Positions 18,308 to 28,182 are shown, counted from the first letter of the stretch. The stretch is DNA of 64,000 nucleotides from SB11 sp964584305 (GCA_964584305.1 CAZOZL010000007.1:1-64000), one strand, 5' to 3'. Numbers and translations: made by a program. The notes: generated from the sequence alone by a model not told the origin.

Positions 18308-20605
18308 ATGAAGAAAATTTTTATAGTACTACTACTCTTTTTTAATGTTTCACATATATATAGCCAAACTGGGGAAATTAGGGGTGTTGTATTTGACAAA
18401 ACCACTGGAGAAGCCCTTATTGGCGTTAGCGTAATAATACAAGAAACCAAACAGGGAGCCGCCACCAACTTGAACGGTTTTTTTACCATTAATAAAATAA
18501 AACCAGGCACTTATACATTACGAGCTACCTATTTAGGGTATGATACTACACGTACAAAGATAACCATAGAAGCCAAAAGTGTTAAAAGCAAAACTATATA
18601 TCTTCAAGAGTCTGCTATTGATGTTGCTGAAGTAATAGTATCTGCCGCCGCGCAAGAAAAGAAAACAAAAAATAGTGTGGCTACAACAAAACTCACACAA
18701 AAAAATCTGAGGCAATTAGTAACCGTAGGTGGAGAGCCTGATTTAGTACAAAGTTTGCAAATACTACCAGGGGTTACCACAACAGGAGACCAAGGGGGGC
18801 AGTTGTTTATTAGAGGTGGTTCACCAATTATGAATAAAATAATTTTAGATGGGATGACTATTTATAATCCATTCCACTCCATAGGGATGTTTTCAGTTTT
18901 CGATTCTGATATTATACGAAACGCCGATGTATATTCTGCGGGATTTGGCGCACAGTATGGCGGTAGAATATCTGCCGTTGTTGATGTTACCACTCGTGAG
19001 GGGTCGAAAAATAGATTTGCAGGCAAGGTTTCAGTCAATCCTTTTACGGCAAAAGTATTGCTTGAAGGACCTTTGAAAAAATTTAAAGAAGGCGGAGGGA
19101 GTGTTTCCTATATATTTTCTTACAAATCTTCTTATTTAGATAAAACTGCGGGCTCTATATACTCCTACGTTGAAGATGATCGCTTACCATATAGTTTCGA
19201 TGATTTGTATGGTAAAATATCAATTAATGCTCGTAATGGAAGCAAGTTTGAGGTATTTGGTTTTGATTTTAGAGACAGGGTAAATTTTGCAAACAGCACG
19301 GCGTATAACTGGAAATCAAAAGGTTTTGGTACTCGTTTCGTTGCTATTCCCGATGCCGCTCATACTGTTGCTGATGGTTTTATTTCATTTTCGAATTATG
19401 AGATAGAGCAAACAGAAGCCGATAATTTGCCAAGAAAAAGCGGTATAAACGGGTTTAATGTAGGCTTAAACTTTACCTATTTAATGGGGTTAAATGATAT
19501 TAAATACGGTATTGAACTAAATGGTTTTTCAACCAATTTTGAAACCATTAATGCAGTAGGGCGAAAGTTGCAACAAGAAGATAACAATACAGAAATAGCC
19601 TTTTATATCCGCCATCGTAATGTGTTTAAACGTTGGGTGATAGAACCAGGTTTTCGATTACAATACTACGCCTCATTGGCGGAGCAATCTCCAGAACCAC
19701 GTTTAAGTGTAAAGTATAATGCAGGCACACGTTTACGGTTTACTGGTGCAGCAGGCTTATACTCGCAAAACCTAATGGCATCAGTAAGCGATAGAGATGT
19801 GGTAAACCTGTTTTATGGTTTCTTATCAAGTCCTGAAAGTTTGCCCAGTAGTTTTGATGGACAGCCAAGAGAAACAAGACTGCAAAAGGCAAGGCATATT
19901 GTGCTGGGGGTGGAGTATGATATTAATTCCAAATTAGAGGTTTTGGTAGAAGGATATATTAAAAGATTTGACCAAATAACTAATGTTAACCGTGATAAAC
20001 TGTTTGAAGACATTGAAAGTAATTTTAACCAACCCGAATTTTTAAGAAAAGACTTTGTTATTGAAAGAGGACAGGCGAGTGGGATAGACATACGTTTTCA
20101 GTACGACGACCGTAAAAACCTGTACCTATGGTTGGTGTATTCACTTACCTATGTTGACCGTTACGATGGTATTCGTACTTATTTCCCCAATTTCGATCGT
20201 AGGCATAATATTAACTTAGTGGGAGCATACTCTTTTGGTAAAAAGAAAAATTGGGAGATTAATGCACGGTGGAATTTTGGTTCGGGTTTTCCCTTCACCC
20301 TCACGCAAGGTTTTTATGAGCAGTTACCATTTCAAGGCTCTATTGGGCAAGACTACACAAATAGCAACGGAGATTTAGGTATTTTATATGGGGATATAAA
20401 TACAGGCAGATTGCCCTATTTCCACCGATTAGATATATCAATAAAAAATAAAGTGAAGTTAAATAAAAACAGCGAGCTAAATATTATTGCAAGTGTTATA
20501 AATACATATAACAGGGCTAATATTTTCTACTTCGACCGTGTAAACTTTACCCGTATTAATCAGTTGCCCATATTACCAAGTTTAGGTTTTAACCTTACCT
20601 TTTAA
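18308..20605 (+). CDS. TonB-dependent outer-membrane receptor with carboxypeptidase-like regulatory domain, 765 aa
   Basis: Imports or senses an unknown ligand across the outer membrane using TonB energy. A signal peptide (about residues 1-20, ending HIYSQ) is followed by a CarboxypepD-reg domain (GEIRGVVFDKTTGEALIGVSV ... about 23-100) and a plug domain (about 125-235; LPGVTTTGDQGGQLFIRGG, DVYSAGFGAQYGG). The barrel runs to the end, which closes in GFNLTF with terminal phenylalanine. The proline-free TonB box is not obvious. It is shorter than SusC-type receptors and lacks a SusD partner. The small barrel gene at 20619 follows after 13 nt and is probably co-transcribed. Confidence 0.93.
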   Translation: MKKIFIVLLLFFNVSHIYSQTGEIRGVVFDKTTGEALIGVSVIIQETKQGAATNLNGFFTINKIKPGTYTLRATYLGYDTTRTKITIEAKSVKSKTIYLQESAIDVAEVIVSAAAQEKKTKNSVATTKLTQKNLRQLVTVGGEPDLVQSLQILPGVTTTGDQGGQLFIRGGSPIMNKIILDGMTIYNPFHSIGMFSVFDSDIIRNADVYSAGFGAQYGGRISAVVDVTTREGSKNRFAGKVSVNPFTAKVLLEGPLKKFKEGGGSVSYIFSYKSSYLDKTAGSIYSYVEDDRLPYSFDDLYGKISINARNGSKFEVFGFDFRDRVNFANSTAYNWKSKGFGTRFVAIPDAAHTVADGFISFSNYEIEQTEADNLPRKSGINGFNVGLNFTYLMGLNDIKYGIELNGFSTNFETINAVGRKLQQEDNNTEIAFYIRHRNVFKRWVIEPGFRLQYYASLAEQSPEPRLSVKYNAGTRLRFTGAAGLYSQNLMASVSDRDVVNLFYGFLSSPESLPSSFDGQPRETRLQKARHIVLGVEYDINSKLEVLVEGYIKRFDQITNVNRDKLFEDIESNFNQPEFLRKDFVIERGQASGIDIRFQYDDRKNLYLWLVYSLTYVDRYDGIRTYFPNFDRRHNINLVGAYSFGKKKNWEINARWNFGSGFPFTLTQGFYEQLPFQGSIGQDYTNSNGDLGILYGDINTGRLPYFHRLDISIKNKVKLNKNSELNIIASVINTYNRANIFYFDRVNFTRINQLPILPSLGFNLTF

Positions 20606-20618
20606 TAAATTGCCCTCA

Positions 20619-21191
20619 ATGAGAGGGAGATTATTTTTGATACTGGTAAGCATTTTACTACCATTAGTATCCATAGCTCAACAAAACGATAGTAAAACCA
20701 CCACAAAATTTACTTTGGGGGGGGAGTTTCAGGCATACCCAGCGGGGCAAATGTATGGGCTACGGGGCGAGTACTTTATCAATCAAAAATCAGAGATAAA
20801 TTTTCGTGTAGGATATAATGCAGCCTTTAGGAAAGATTTTAGTGGTTTAAATGATAATGAGCAGGGCGGTGGTAGTGGCTTTGGGTTAGGATATAGATAC
20901 CATTTTGCTAACGGTTTTTTAAGAAATTTTTTTATAGGTGCGCGCTGCGATTTTTGGCAGCTAAGTATAGACTGGCGTGATAATGATAATATACCCAGTA
21001 CGGGTAATACCAAAATAAGCGTAGTGCAACCTACTGCTGATTTTGGATATAAAGTAAAAATAACGAAAAACTTAGCAGCTACATTTTCCGTTGCCTTTGG
21101 GCAAGAGATAAATGTGGTTACTAAAGGCGATGCCGTGGGACAGGGGGGGATTTCATTAGTAGGTGCTACACTGTCTTATAAAATATTCTAA
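20619..21191 (+). CDS. Small outer-membrane beta-barrel protein, 190 aa
   Basis: Residues 1-20 form a signal peptide (MRGRLFLILVSILLPL ... AQ). The mature part has strands typical of OmpA/OprF-like eight-strand barrels: FTLGGEFQAYP, GYRYHFANGFL, FIGARCDFWQLSIDW, closing ATLSYKIF with terminal phenylalanine. An upstream TTG at 20610 is in frame, but the ATG at 20619 puts the signal peptide at the exact N-terminus and is preferred. It follows the TonB receptor closely, so a shared role at the outer membrane is likely. A run of eight G near 20717 lies inside the frame and could slip during replication or sequencing. Confidence 0.82.
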   Translation: MRGRLFLILVSILLPLVSIAQQNDSKTTTKFTLGGEFQAYPAGQMYGLRGEYFINQKSEINFRVGYNAAFRKDFSGLNDNEQGGGSGFGLGYRYHFANGFLRNFFIGARCDFWQLSIDWRDNDNIPSTGNTKISVVQPTADFGYKVKITKNLAATFSVAFGQEINVVTKGDAVGQGGISLVGATLSYKIF

Positions 21192-21224
21192 TGAAAGGCT
21201 TTCGCATAGGGAGTTTATTATTTT

Positions 21225-21232
21225 TATATTTG
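21225..21232 (+). promoter_or_regulatory. -7 box TATATTTG before the haloperoxidase-like gene
   Basis: Exact match to TAnnTTTG, 28 nt before the ATG at 21261. No clear -33 TTTG at the right distance. Confidence 0.4.
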
Positions 21233-21260
21233 CCAATTCATCTCACAATCTAAAAAACAA

Positions 21261-22577
21261 ATGAAAGCCATTAGATTAATTACACTCGTATTTCTTATAG
21301 CATTTAGTGTAGCCTGTAAAAAAACACAAAAAAACAGCGAAAAACCCATAGGCGGTGCTTTTATTGAAGATTTATATCTTGGTTTAACAAGCGCAATTGT
21401 GCGCGACCAGTTTAGCCCGCCAGTGGCAGCTAGGGTATATGCCTATGCTAATATAGCTGCTTACGAGGCTGGAGTTCCTTTTCATAATGAGTATAAAAGT
21501 TTTGCAGGTAGGTTAACCGATTTAAAACCTTTGCCAAAGCCTGAAAATATTGAAGAGCTGGATGTAAATGTGGCTGTACTATCAGCATTTACTACCGCTG
21601 GTTTAATGCTAACCTTTAAAAATCATTCTTTTCAAAAATTTGAGAAAGAACAATTAGAAAAATATACTAAACTAATAGGTAAAGAAAAAGTTGAAAAATC
21701 AGTAGCCTATGGCAAACAAGTAGGCGAAGCTATACTTGCTTGGACAAAAACAGACAACTATGTAGAAATTAGGAGTGCACCCAAATACAGAGCCAATCAA
21801 GACTCAAGAGAAAGCTGGTTGCCCACATACCCAAACTATGCCGAGGCACTATGCCCTTATTGGAATGATTTGCGCCCAATGGTGTTAGACTCTGCCACTC
21901 AATTTTTAGTAGAACCACCTACACAGTTTGATTCTACCGAAGGCAGTCCATTTTATTTAGAAAATATGGAAGTGCTAAAGGCTTCAAAAGAAGTAGATAG
22001 TACAAAAGAAATGATAGCGTATTTTTGGGATGATAATCCTAGTGTTACAGTACATAAGGGGCATTTGGGATTTAATGAGTTGAAACTAACACCTGGTGGA
22101 CACTGGATGGGAATTGCAGCAGCAGCTTGTAGAAGAGAAAATGTTGACCTGATGGAAGGGCTAAAAATACAAGCATTAGCTTCTATTGCTATTTTTGATG
22201 GATTTATAGTTTGCTGGGACGAGAAATTTAGAAGCGATTATATACGCCCTATTACTTATATAAGCAGATATATAGAGAGAGACTGGAAGTCTTTTTTACA
22301 AACGCCTAACTTTCCCGAGTATCCTAGCGGACATAGTGTAGTATCGGGTTCAGCATCAGTAGTATTAGAAGATGCTTTTGGAAAAAACTATGCCTTCACA
22401 GATTCAACTGAAATGGAGTACCTGCACGGCGCACGTTCGTTCAAATCGTTTAGTGCTGCCGCTGATGAGGCTGCCATAAGCAGAATGTATGGAGGAATAC
22501 ATTTTGTGCCAGCCATTGTAAACGGAATAGAAATGGGGCGTAATGTAGGCGGTCTTATTCTTAAAGAGATTAAATAG
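21261..22577 (+). CDS. Vanadium-dependent haloperoxidase/PAP2-family lipoprotein, 438 aa
   Basis: A signal peptide with lipobox (FSVAC, Cys19) makes this a lipoprotein. The all-helical body carries the PAP2/haloperoxidase motifs: FWDDNPSV and HWMGIAAAACRREN in the middle, FPEYPSGHSVVSG near residue 350 with the catalytic histidine and phosphate/vanadate ligands, and a C-terminal SRMYGGIHFVPA near residue 405 with the last arginine and histidine ligands. Family members either oxidise halides with vanadate or act as acid phosphatases; sequence alone does not decide. It is followed 110 nt later by a large FG-GAP/ASPIC lipoprotein. This pairing is frequent in Bacteroidota, from memory, so the two may act together. 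Confidence 0.9.
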   Translation: MKAIRLITLVFLIAFSVACKKTQKNSEKPIGGAFIEDLYLGLTSAIVRDQFSPPVAARVYAYANIAAYEAGVPFHNEYKSFAGRLTDLKPLPKPENIEELDVNVAVLSAFTTAGLMLTFKNHSFQKFEKEQLEKYTKLIGKEKVEKSVAYGKQVGEAILAWTKTDNYVEIRSAPKYRANQDSRESWLPTYPNYAEALCPYWNDLRPMVLDSATQFLVEPPTQFDSTEGSPFYLENMEVLKASKEVDSTKEMIAYFWDDNPSVTVHKGHLGFNELKLTPGGHWMGIAAAACRRENVDLMEGLKIQALASIAIFDGFIVCWDEKFRSDYIRPITYISRYIERDWKSFLQTPNFPEYPSGHSVVSGSASVVLEDAFGKNYAFTDSTEMEYLHGARSFKSFSAAADEAAISRMYGGIHFVPAIVNGIEMGRNVGGLILKEIK

Positions 22578-22687
22578 CGATAAGTTTACGCTTGGGATAA
22601 AGAGGTATTCATTTACTGTATAGGATTTTTAGTGTGCTATACAAAATTGATGGCTGATAGTATTTTCGATTTATTTGATAAAGAAAT

Positions 22688-25600
22688 ATGAGAGTTAGTA
22701 AAAATTATTTAGTAAGTATTTTAGTAGCATCAGGTTTACTGTTTACTCCATCATGTAAAAAGAAAACGAAAGATGATAGCAAAGAGGGGGGACAATCATC
22801 ACAAGTTACAAAAGCATTACTCACATATTTAAGTCCCGAAGAAACTGGATTAAACTTTATAAATAAGGTAGATGAGAACGACTCTATAAATGTACTTAAT
22901 TTCTTAAACTACTATAATGGAACTGGTGTAGCCATTGGCGATATTGATAACGATGGCTTGCTGGATGTTTTTTTAACAGCAAATACATCAGGGTGTAAAC
23001 TGTTTAGAAACAAAGGCAACTTTAAGTTTGAAGACATTACTGAAAAAGCAGGAATATCCACTACGGGGTGGTGTACAGGTGCGGTAATGGGCGATATAAA
23101 CAACGATGGGTTTATGGATATATACCTATGCCGTTCAGGAGCACGGAGTGATTTACCAACGGGTAATCTACTGTTTATTAATAATAAAAACGGAACGTTT
23201 ACCGAAAAAGCAACCGAGTATGGAGTAGATGATAAAAACTTAAGCAATGCTTCAGCATTGTTTGATATGGATAATGATGGTGATTTAGATTTATACGTTT
23301 TAAACTTTCCCAACAGGTTTGATTTGTATTTAGACAATCAATTGATTGACAACTCAAGAGCCGAAGAAAGCTCTACCCATAGAATGTATGAAAACATGGG
23401 CAATGGCAAGTTTAACGAAATAACAAAACCTGCTGGTATGTTTTGCTTTGGTTTTGGACTTAGCGCAACACCTGGAGATTTTAACAAAGATGGGTTTATG
23501 GATTTGTATGTGTGTAATGATTTTATGACACCAGATTTCCTGTATATAAACAATGGAGATAATACATTCACCAATAAACATCAAGAGTATTTTAAGCATA
23601 CCACATTCTCGAGCATGGGTTCTGATGTGGCTGATTTTAACAATGATGGCTTAATAGACCTGATGATTGTGGATATGCTACCCGAAGATAATTATAGCCG
23701 TAAAATGATAGCGGGTTCTGTGAACTGGGATATATTTCAAATGGCAGCCCGTATGGGGTATGGACAGCAGTTTATGCGCAATACTTTGCACCTAAATAAT
23801 GGAGAGGGGTATTTTAGTGAAATAGCAGGGCTGGCAGGCGTAGTAGCAACAGACTGGAGTTGGACACCTTTATTTATTGATATTGATAATGATGGAAATA
23901 AAGATATATTTATTAGCAATGGAGCTTATCGTGATGTTACTAATAATGATTTTATGAACTATAAGTACGATGAATTAAGAAATAAAGACAAAGATAACTT
24001 TGATAGAAGAAAACTTTTAGATGCCTTGCCTTCTAAAAAAATAATGAGCTATGTATATAAAAACAATGGCGACTTAACTTTTTCAAACAAAACATCAGAA
24101 TGGGGTTTAACTCAAAAAAAATATGCTAGTACTGGTGCAGCATATGCTGATTTGGATAACGATGGCGATATGGATATTATAGCTACCAGTATTAATGCTA
24201 ATGTATTGGTATATAGAAATAATACAAGTGAGGTGCTAAAGCATAATTACCTTAAAATTAAACTTAAAGGTACTGAAAGTAATAGCTTTGGCTATGGTAC
24301 AAAGGTAACGGTAGAGGCAGGCGGAAAAGAACAATATTTTGAATGTACAGGTATAAGAGGATTTCAATCTAGTAGCGACCCCTACCTTAATATTGGCATA
24401 GGCAAAAGCACAACTATTGATAAAATTACAGTTGTTTGGACTTCAGGTAAAATACAAATTTTGCAAAATGTAAAACCCAATCAAACAATAACTGTAAATG
24501 AAAGTGAAGCGAACGATAAGGTTTTGCCAAATAAAAATAAAGTAGAAAAACCTTTTGAAGATATTACCAGACCAGCCAATTTAAAATTCTTTCATTCAGA
24601 AGATAAGTTTGTCGATTTTAAACGCGATAGGCTCGTGCCGCATATGCTTTCACGTTTAGGACCGGGTATTGCCGTGGGCGATGTAAACAATGATGGTAAA
24701 GATGATTTTTTCATAGGTAACGGAGCTGAAAGTGCTGGCGGAACTTTATTTGTACAAGATAATACGGGTACTATAAGAGAAGCGACAGGGCAACCATGGC
24801 GTAAAAATAATAGTGCCGATAATATGGGCTGTTTGTTTTTTGATTTGGAAAACGACGGAGATTTAGACCTTTATATAGCTAACGGTGGAAACCACGATGA
24901 TTTTTATCCCAATACCTACCAGCACCATTTATATATTAATGATGGTAATGGTAATTTTAAGCAATCAGCAGAAAGAGTGCCTTTAAACATGAGTGCTTCT
25001 GTGGTAGTAGGTGCTGACTATGATGGTGATGGTGATATTGATTTGTTTGTGGGCGGAAGGTCGCTACCAGGGAAATACCCAAAATCATCGCCCAGCGCAT
25101 TACTAATAAACGAGAATGGAAAACTTGTAAATGCTACCCAACAAATTTTACCAGAACTTGAAAATGCAGGTATGGTATGTGCCGCCATTTGGACGGATTG
25201 TAACGGCGATAATAAAATTGACTTGATTGTTACAGGTGAGTTTATGGAGGTTAAAGTCTTTATAAATCAAAACGGGAAATTAGTAAACAAAACCCGTGAT
25301 TTTGGTTTAGCACAAAGTTCAGGGTGGTGGAATAGCATATCTGCGGGCGATTTTGATAACGATGGAGATATGGACTATATAGTAGGAAATAGAGGAATGA
25401 ATGGATACTTTAAAGCAACACCCAGCGAGCCTGTGAGAGTGTATGCTAAAGATTTTGATAACAACGGCACTATCGACCCAATTTTAACCTACTATATTTT
25501 GGGGCAAGAATATACCCATGCCGAACTGAAAGACCTTGCCGCGCATATGCCAACTATACAGCGCAATTATGCTAAATACCACGAATACGCCATTCAAAAA

Positions 25601-26224
25601 CCCGATGAGGTTTTTAAGAAAGAAGACTTACAAAATAGCATAAAACTCGAAGCAAGGTACTTTGCTTCAGTAATGCTGGTAAACAACAACAATAAAAGTT
25701 TTACTATTAAAGAACTTCCACAAAGGGCGCAATTTGGACCCGTTTACGGTACAAATATTATGGATTATGATAACGATGGTAATTTAGATATAATATTATC
25801 AGGCAACTCACTATCTGTACAAATAGAAATGGGGTACGAAGATGCTTTAAACGGATTGATACTAAAAGGCGATGGGAAGGGTGGTTTTACCTCTCAAATA
25901 ACTACCAAAACAGGATATTATACGCCCTATGATGCTAAATCGGTAGCACGCCTTTCAGGCAATGGATACGAGTTGCTTTTAGTGGGCAATAACTCTAATT
26001 ATATGCAAGCAATTCGCTTGAAAACGCAGGCTAAAACTGTAAAACTAAATAGTGATGAGTATAAACTGGTGATAACACTTGAGAGTGGTAAAAAACAAGT
26101 GGTAGAAAACACTTACGGCGCAGGCTATCTTTCACAAAACTCACGTACGGTAAGGCTTTCGGGTAAAGCTAAAAGTGTTGAAATTTTTAATTTTAAGGGA
26201 AAAAGCCGTACCATAAACTTTTAA
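22688..26224 (+). CDS. FG-GAP/VCBS-repeat lipoprotein with ASPIC/UnbV domain, 1178 aa
   Basis: A lipobox (LLFTPSC, Cys23) is followed by many calcium-binding FG-GAP/VCBS repeats of the DxDNDGxxD type, for example AIGDIDNDGLLDVFL near residue 80, DMDNDGDLDLYVL near 195 and DVNNDGKDDFFIG near 665. They form an integrin-like beta-propeller. An ASPIC/UnbV domain sits between the two propeller halves (about residues 530-610; GIRGFQSSSDPYLNIGIG, KITVVWTSGK). The C-terminus lacks a type IX sorting tail, in keeping with lipid anchoring. Proteins of this build are typical of Bacteroidota surfaces and are thought to bind proteins or glycans; the substrate is unknown. It probably forms a unit with the haloperoxidase-like gene upstream. 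Confidence 0.92.
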   Translation: MRVSKNYLVSILVASGLLFTPSCKKKTKDDSKEGGQSSQVTKALLTYLSPEETGLNFINKVDENDSINVLNFLNYYNGTGVAIGDIDNDGLLDVFLTANTSGCKLFRNKGNFKFEDITEKAGISTTGWCTGAVMGDINNDGFMDIYLCRSGARSDLPTGNLLFINNKNGTFTEKATEYGVDDKNLSNASALFDMDNDGDLDLYVLNFPNRFDLYLDNQLIDNSRAEESSTHRMYENMGNGKFNEITKPAGMFCFGFGLSATPGDFNKDGFMDLYVCNDFMTPDFLYINNGDNTFTNKHQEYFKHTTFSSMGSDVADFNNDGLIDLMIVDMLPEDNYSRKMIAGSVNWDIFQMAARMGYGQQFMRNTLHLNNGEGYFSEIAGLAGVVATDWSWTPLFIDIDNDGNKDIFISNGAYRDVTNNDFMNYKYDELRNKDKDNFDRRKLLDALPSKKIMSYVYKNNGDLTFSNKTSEWGLTQKKYASTGAAYADLDNDGDMDIIATSINANVLVYRNNTSEVLKHNYLKIKLKGTESNSFGYGTKVTVEAGGKEQYFECTGIRGFQSSSDPYLNIGIGKSTTIDKITVVWTSGKIQILQNVKPNQTITVNESEANDKVLPNKNKVEKPFEDITRPANLKFFHSEDKFVDFKRDRLVPHMLSRLGPGIAVGDVNNDGKDDFFIGNGAESAGGTLFVQDNTGTIREATGQPWRKNNSADNMGCLFFDLENDGDLDLYIANGGNHDDFYPNTYQHHLYINDGNGNFKQSAERVPLNMSASVVVGADYDGDGDIDLFVGGRSLPGKYPKSSPSALLINENGKLVNATQQILPELENAGMVCAAIWTDCNGDNKIDLIVTGEFMEVKVFINQNGKLVNKTRDFGLAQSSGWWNSISAGDFDNDGDMDYIVGNRGMNGYFKATPSEPVRVYAKDFDNNGTIDPILTYYILGQEYTHAELKDLAAHMPTIQRNYAKYHEYAIQKPDEVFKKEDLQNSIKLEARYFASVMLVNNNNKSFTIKELPQRAQFGPVYGTNIMDYDNDGNLDIILSGNSLSVQIEMGYEDALNGLILKGDGKGGFTSQITTKTGYYTPYDAKSVARLSGNGYELLLVGNNSNYMQAIRLKTQAKTVKLNSDEYKLVITLESGKKQVVENTYGAGYLSQNSRTVRLSGKAKSVEIFNFKGKSRTINF

Positions 26225-26308
26225 AATAAGAAGTTCTTTTCATTGTTTTTTTTTTTAAAGCAACAAAAAAAAGACACACCCACTCTGTTGGGTAAAAAAG
26301 TGTAACAA

Positions 26309-27466
26309 ATGCGATACGTAGTATATTTAATTTTATTTTGTGTTTCGTTTAATGGGGTTTCGCAAATACAAGTAGGGGCAGAACAAACCCATCAGTATTT
26401 ATCACTAATTAAGGATAAAACGGTTGCGTTGGTGGTAAACCAAACATCAGTAATAAAAGAAACACACTTAGTTGATAGCCTTAAAAGTTTAGGCATAAAC
26501 ATAAAAGCTATTTTTGCCCCCGAGCATGGTTTTAGAGGCAAGCAAGAAGCAGGCGCACACATAAAAAACGGTATTGATGCTAAAACAAAAATACCGCTAC
26601 TATCGCTATATGGCAATAAGAAAAAACCTTCTAAACAAGACCTGAAAGGCATTGATATAGTAATTTTTGATATTCAAGATGTTGGGGCAAGGTTTTACAC
26701 TTATATATCTACCCTGCACTATATAATGCAGGCGTGTGCCGAAAATAAAATTTCTCTTTTAATATTTGACAGACCTAACCCAAACGGGCATTATGTGGAC
26801 GGGCAAGTGCTGGATACTAAGTTTAAAAGTTTTGTAGGGATGCACCCCGTACCCGTAGTACACGGTATGACCATAGCTGAATACGCTAAAATGATTAATG
26901 GCGAGAAATGGCTGCCCAATGGCGTACAGTGTGAGCTAAAAATAGTTAAATGTAAAAAATATAGCCATAAAACTCTTTACTCGCTACCTGTAAAACCCTC
27001 GCCCAACTTGCCTACTATGGCTGCAATATACCTATATCCATCTCTTTGTTTTTTCGAGGGAACGAGTATTAGCGTGGGTAGGGGAACAGATAAACCCTTT
27101 GAAGTAATAGGAAGACCCAATTTTGAAAAAGGCACTTACAAGTTTACCCCACAGGCAATAAAAGGAGTAGCCGAAAACCCAAAGTACAAAGGGCAAAAAT
27201 GCAAAGGCATACAGCTTACCGATTTTGGAAACTCGTATATGCCCATACACTCGGCATTGTATTTAACTTGGCTGTTAGATTTTTATAATGAATCGCCCAA
27301 TAAAGAGAAGTTTTTTACCCCATTTTTTGATAAACTGGCGGGTACAGACCAACTGCGCAAACAAATTATAGCACAAAAAGCGGTAGTAGAAATACGTAAA
27401 AGTTGGGAACCTGCATTAAGCAATTACAAAAAAATGCGTAAAAAATACTTGCTCTATTTAGAGTAA
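26309..27466 (+). CDS. DUF1343/NamZ-type exo-beta-N-acetylmuramidase, 385 aa
   Basis: A signal peptide (about residues 1-19, ending GVSQ) precedes a DUF1343 domain covering the rest. Visible blocks are VALVVNQTSV, FAPEHGFRGKQEAGAHI, IPLLSLYGNKKKPS, VIFDIQDVGARFYTYISTLHYIM, LLIFDRPNPNGHYVDG, VPVVHGMTIAEYAKM and ERGTD-like SVGRGTDKPFEVIG. NamZ, the characterised member, releases MurNAc from the non-reducing end of peptidoglycan fragments, so a periplasmic wall-recycling role is likely. Length fits the family. It stands alone; the 84-nt gap upstream has a run of 11 T and a weak CCCA/TGGG hairpin. Confidence 0.92.
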   Translation: MRYVVYLILFCVSFNGVSQIQVGAEQTHQYLSLIKDKTVALVVNQTSVIKETHLVDSLKSLGINIKAIFAPEHGFRGKQEAGAHIKNGIDAKTKIPLLSLYGNKKKPSKQDLKGIDIVIFDIQDVGARFYTYISTLHYIMQACAENKISLLIFDRPNPNGHYVDGQVLDTKFKSFVGMHPVPVVHGMTIAEYAKMINGEKWLPNGVQCELKIVKCKKYSHKTLYSLPVKPSPNLPTMAAIYLYPSLCFFEGTSISVGRGTDKPFEVIGRPNFEKGTYKFTPQAIKGVAENPKYKGQKCKGIQLTDFGNSYMPIHSALYLTWLLDFYNESPNKEKFFTPFFDKLAGTDQLRKQIIAQKAVVEIRKSWEPALSNYKKMRKKYLLYLE

Positions 27467-27484
27467 ACTAAAAACTATTATGTA

Positions 27485-27515
27485 TTGTTTATTATTCAAC
27501 TTAGCCCTACCTTTG
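27485..27515 (+). promoter_or_regulatory. rpmB promoter (TTG -33, TACCTTTG -7)
   Basis: TTG at 27485-27487 and TACCTTTG at 27508-27515 are 20 nt apart, the Bacteroidota primary sigma factor layout. The ATG of rpmB is 26 nt after the -7 box. Confidence 0.65.
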
Positions 27516-27541
27516 CAGTCCTTTTAATAAAAAGAGTAGTA

Positions 27542-27775
27542 ATGGCACGTGTTTGTGATTTAACTGGTAAAAAAACATTAGTGGGCAATAGAGTTTCCCA
27601 CTCAAATAGAAAAACTAAACATAGGTTTAGACCTAACCTGCAGGTGAAAAAGTTTTATATACCCGAAACTGATGAATGGATAGTACTTAAAGTATCTACA
27701 TCAGCTATGCGTACTATAAACAAAAATGGTATTTCAGCTTGCTTGAAAAAATTTATTAACGAAGGTAAAATATAA
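27542..27775 (+). CDS. rpmB: 50S ribosomal protein L28
   Basis: The 77-aa product begins MARVCDLTGKKTLVGN and continues HSNRKTKHRFRPNLQ, the standard L28 core, ending KKFINEGKI. It binds 23S rRNA in the large subunit. The frame is open upstream to a TTG at 27485, but that extension overlaps the promoter and is absent from L28; the ATG at 27542 is the start. It is first in rpmB-rpmG-DUF4295-ftsY, a gene order commonly kept in Bacteroidota. Confidence 0.98.
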   Translation: MARVCDLTGKKTLVGNRVSHSNRKTKHRFRPNLQVKKFYIPETDEWIVLKVSTSAMRTINKNGISACLKKFINEGKI

Positions 27776-27792
27776 TTTAGAAGCAAAAAGCA

Positions 27793-27975
27793 ATGGCTAG
27801 AAAAGGAAACCGCATACAAGTAATAATGGAGTGTACTGAGCATAAAGAAAGCGGTATGCCAGGTACATCTAGGTATATAACTACCAAAAATAAAAAGAAT
27901 ACTACTGAGAGATTGGAGTTAAAAAAATATAACCCCATTCTTAAAAAGTATACCGTTCATAAAGAAATTAAGTAA
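27793..27975 (+). CDS. rpmG: 50S ribosomal protein L33
   Basis: The 60-aa product starts MARKGNRIQVIMECTEHK and contains SRYITTKNKKNTTERLELKK and NPILKKYTVHKEIK, the L33 core. In place of the zinc-binding cysteine pairs of some L33 forms there is only one Cys (MECTEH), so this is the zinc-independent type. It follows rpmB by 17 nt. Confidence 0.97.
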   Translation: MARKGNRIQVIMECTEHKESGMPGTSRYITTKNKKNTTERLELKKYNPILKKYTVHKEIK

Positions 27976-27999
27976 TAACCCTAAAACAAATAAAGAGTT

Positions 28000-28155
28000 A
28001 TGGCAAAGAAAGTTGTAGCAACACTAAAACAAGCTGGTTCGGGTAAAGAGTGGACTAAAGTAATAAAAACAGTTCGTTCTCCTAAAACTGGTGCATATAC
28101 ATTTAAAGAAGAGATGATTCCTTCAGAAAAAGTGAAGGAATATTTTAAATCTTAA
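28000..28155 (+). CDS. DUF4295 family protein, 51 aa
   Basis: An ATG at 28000 opens 51 codons ending in TAA. The product starts MAKKVVATLKQAGSGKEWTK and ends EKVKEYFKS. It is basic and matches the DUF4295 family, small proteins encoded after rpmG in Bacteroidota. Its place between two ribosomal protein genes and ftsY suggests a ribosome- or translation-linked role, and ribosome structures from this phylum include small lineage-specific proteins; the exact function is not known to me. It is 24 nt after rpmG and is followed by a terminator. Confidence 0.92.
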   Translation: MAKKVVATLKQAGSGKEWTKVIKTVRSPKTGAYTFKEEMIPSEKVKEYFKS

Positions 28156-28182
28156 TTTAAGTAGCATTGGAGAAATTTTTTA

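Noticed and set aside
26240..26300. T11 run and CCCA/TGGG hairpin before the NamZ-type gene as a riboswitch
   Set aside because: Stem of only four pairs and no conserved core; at most a weak terminator.
27485..27541. TTG-started extension of L28
   Set aside because: L28 begins MARVCDL, and the extension coincides with the promoter.
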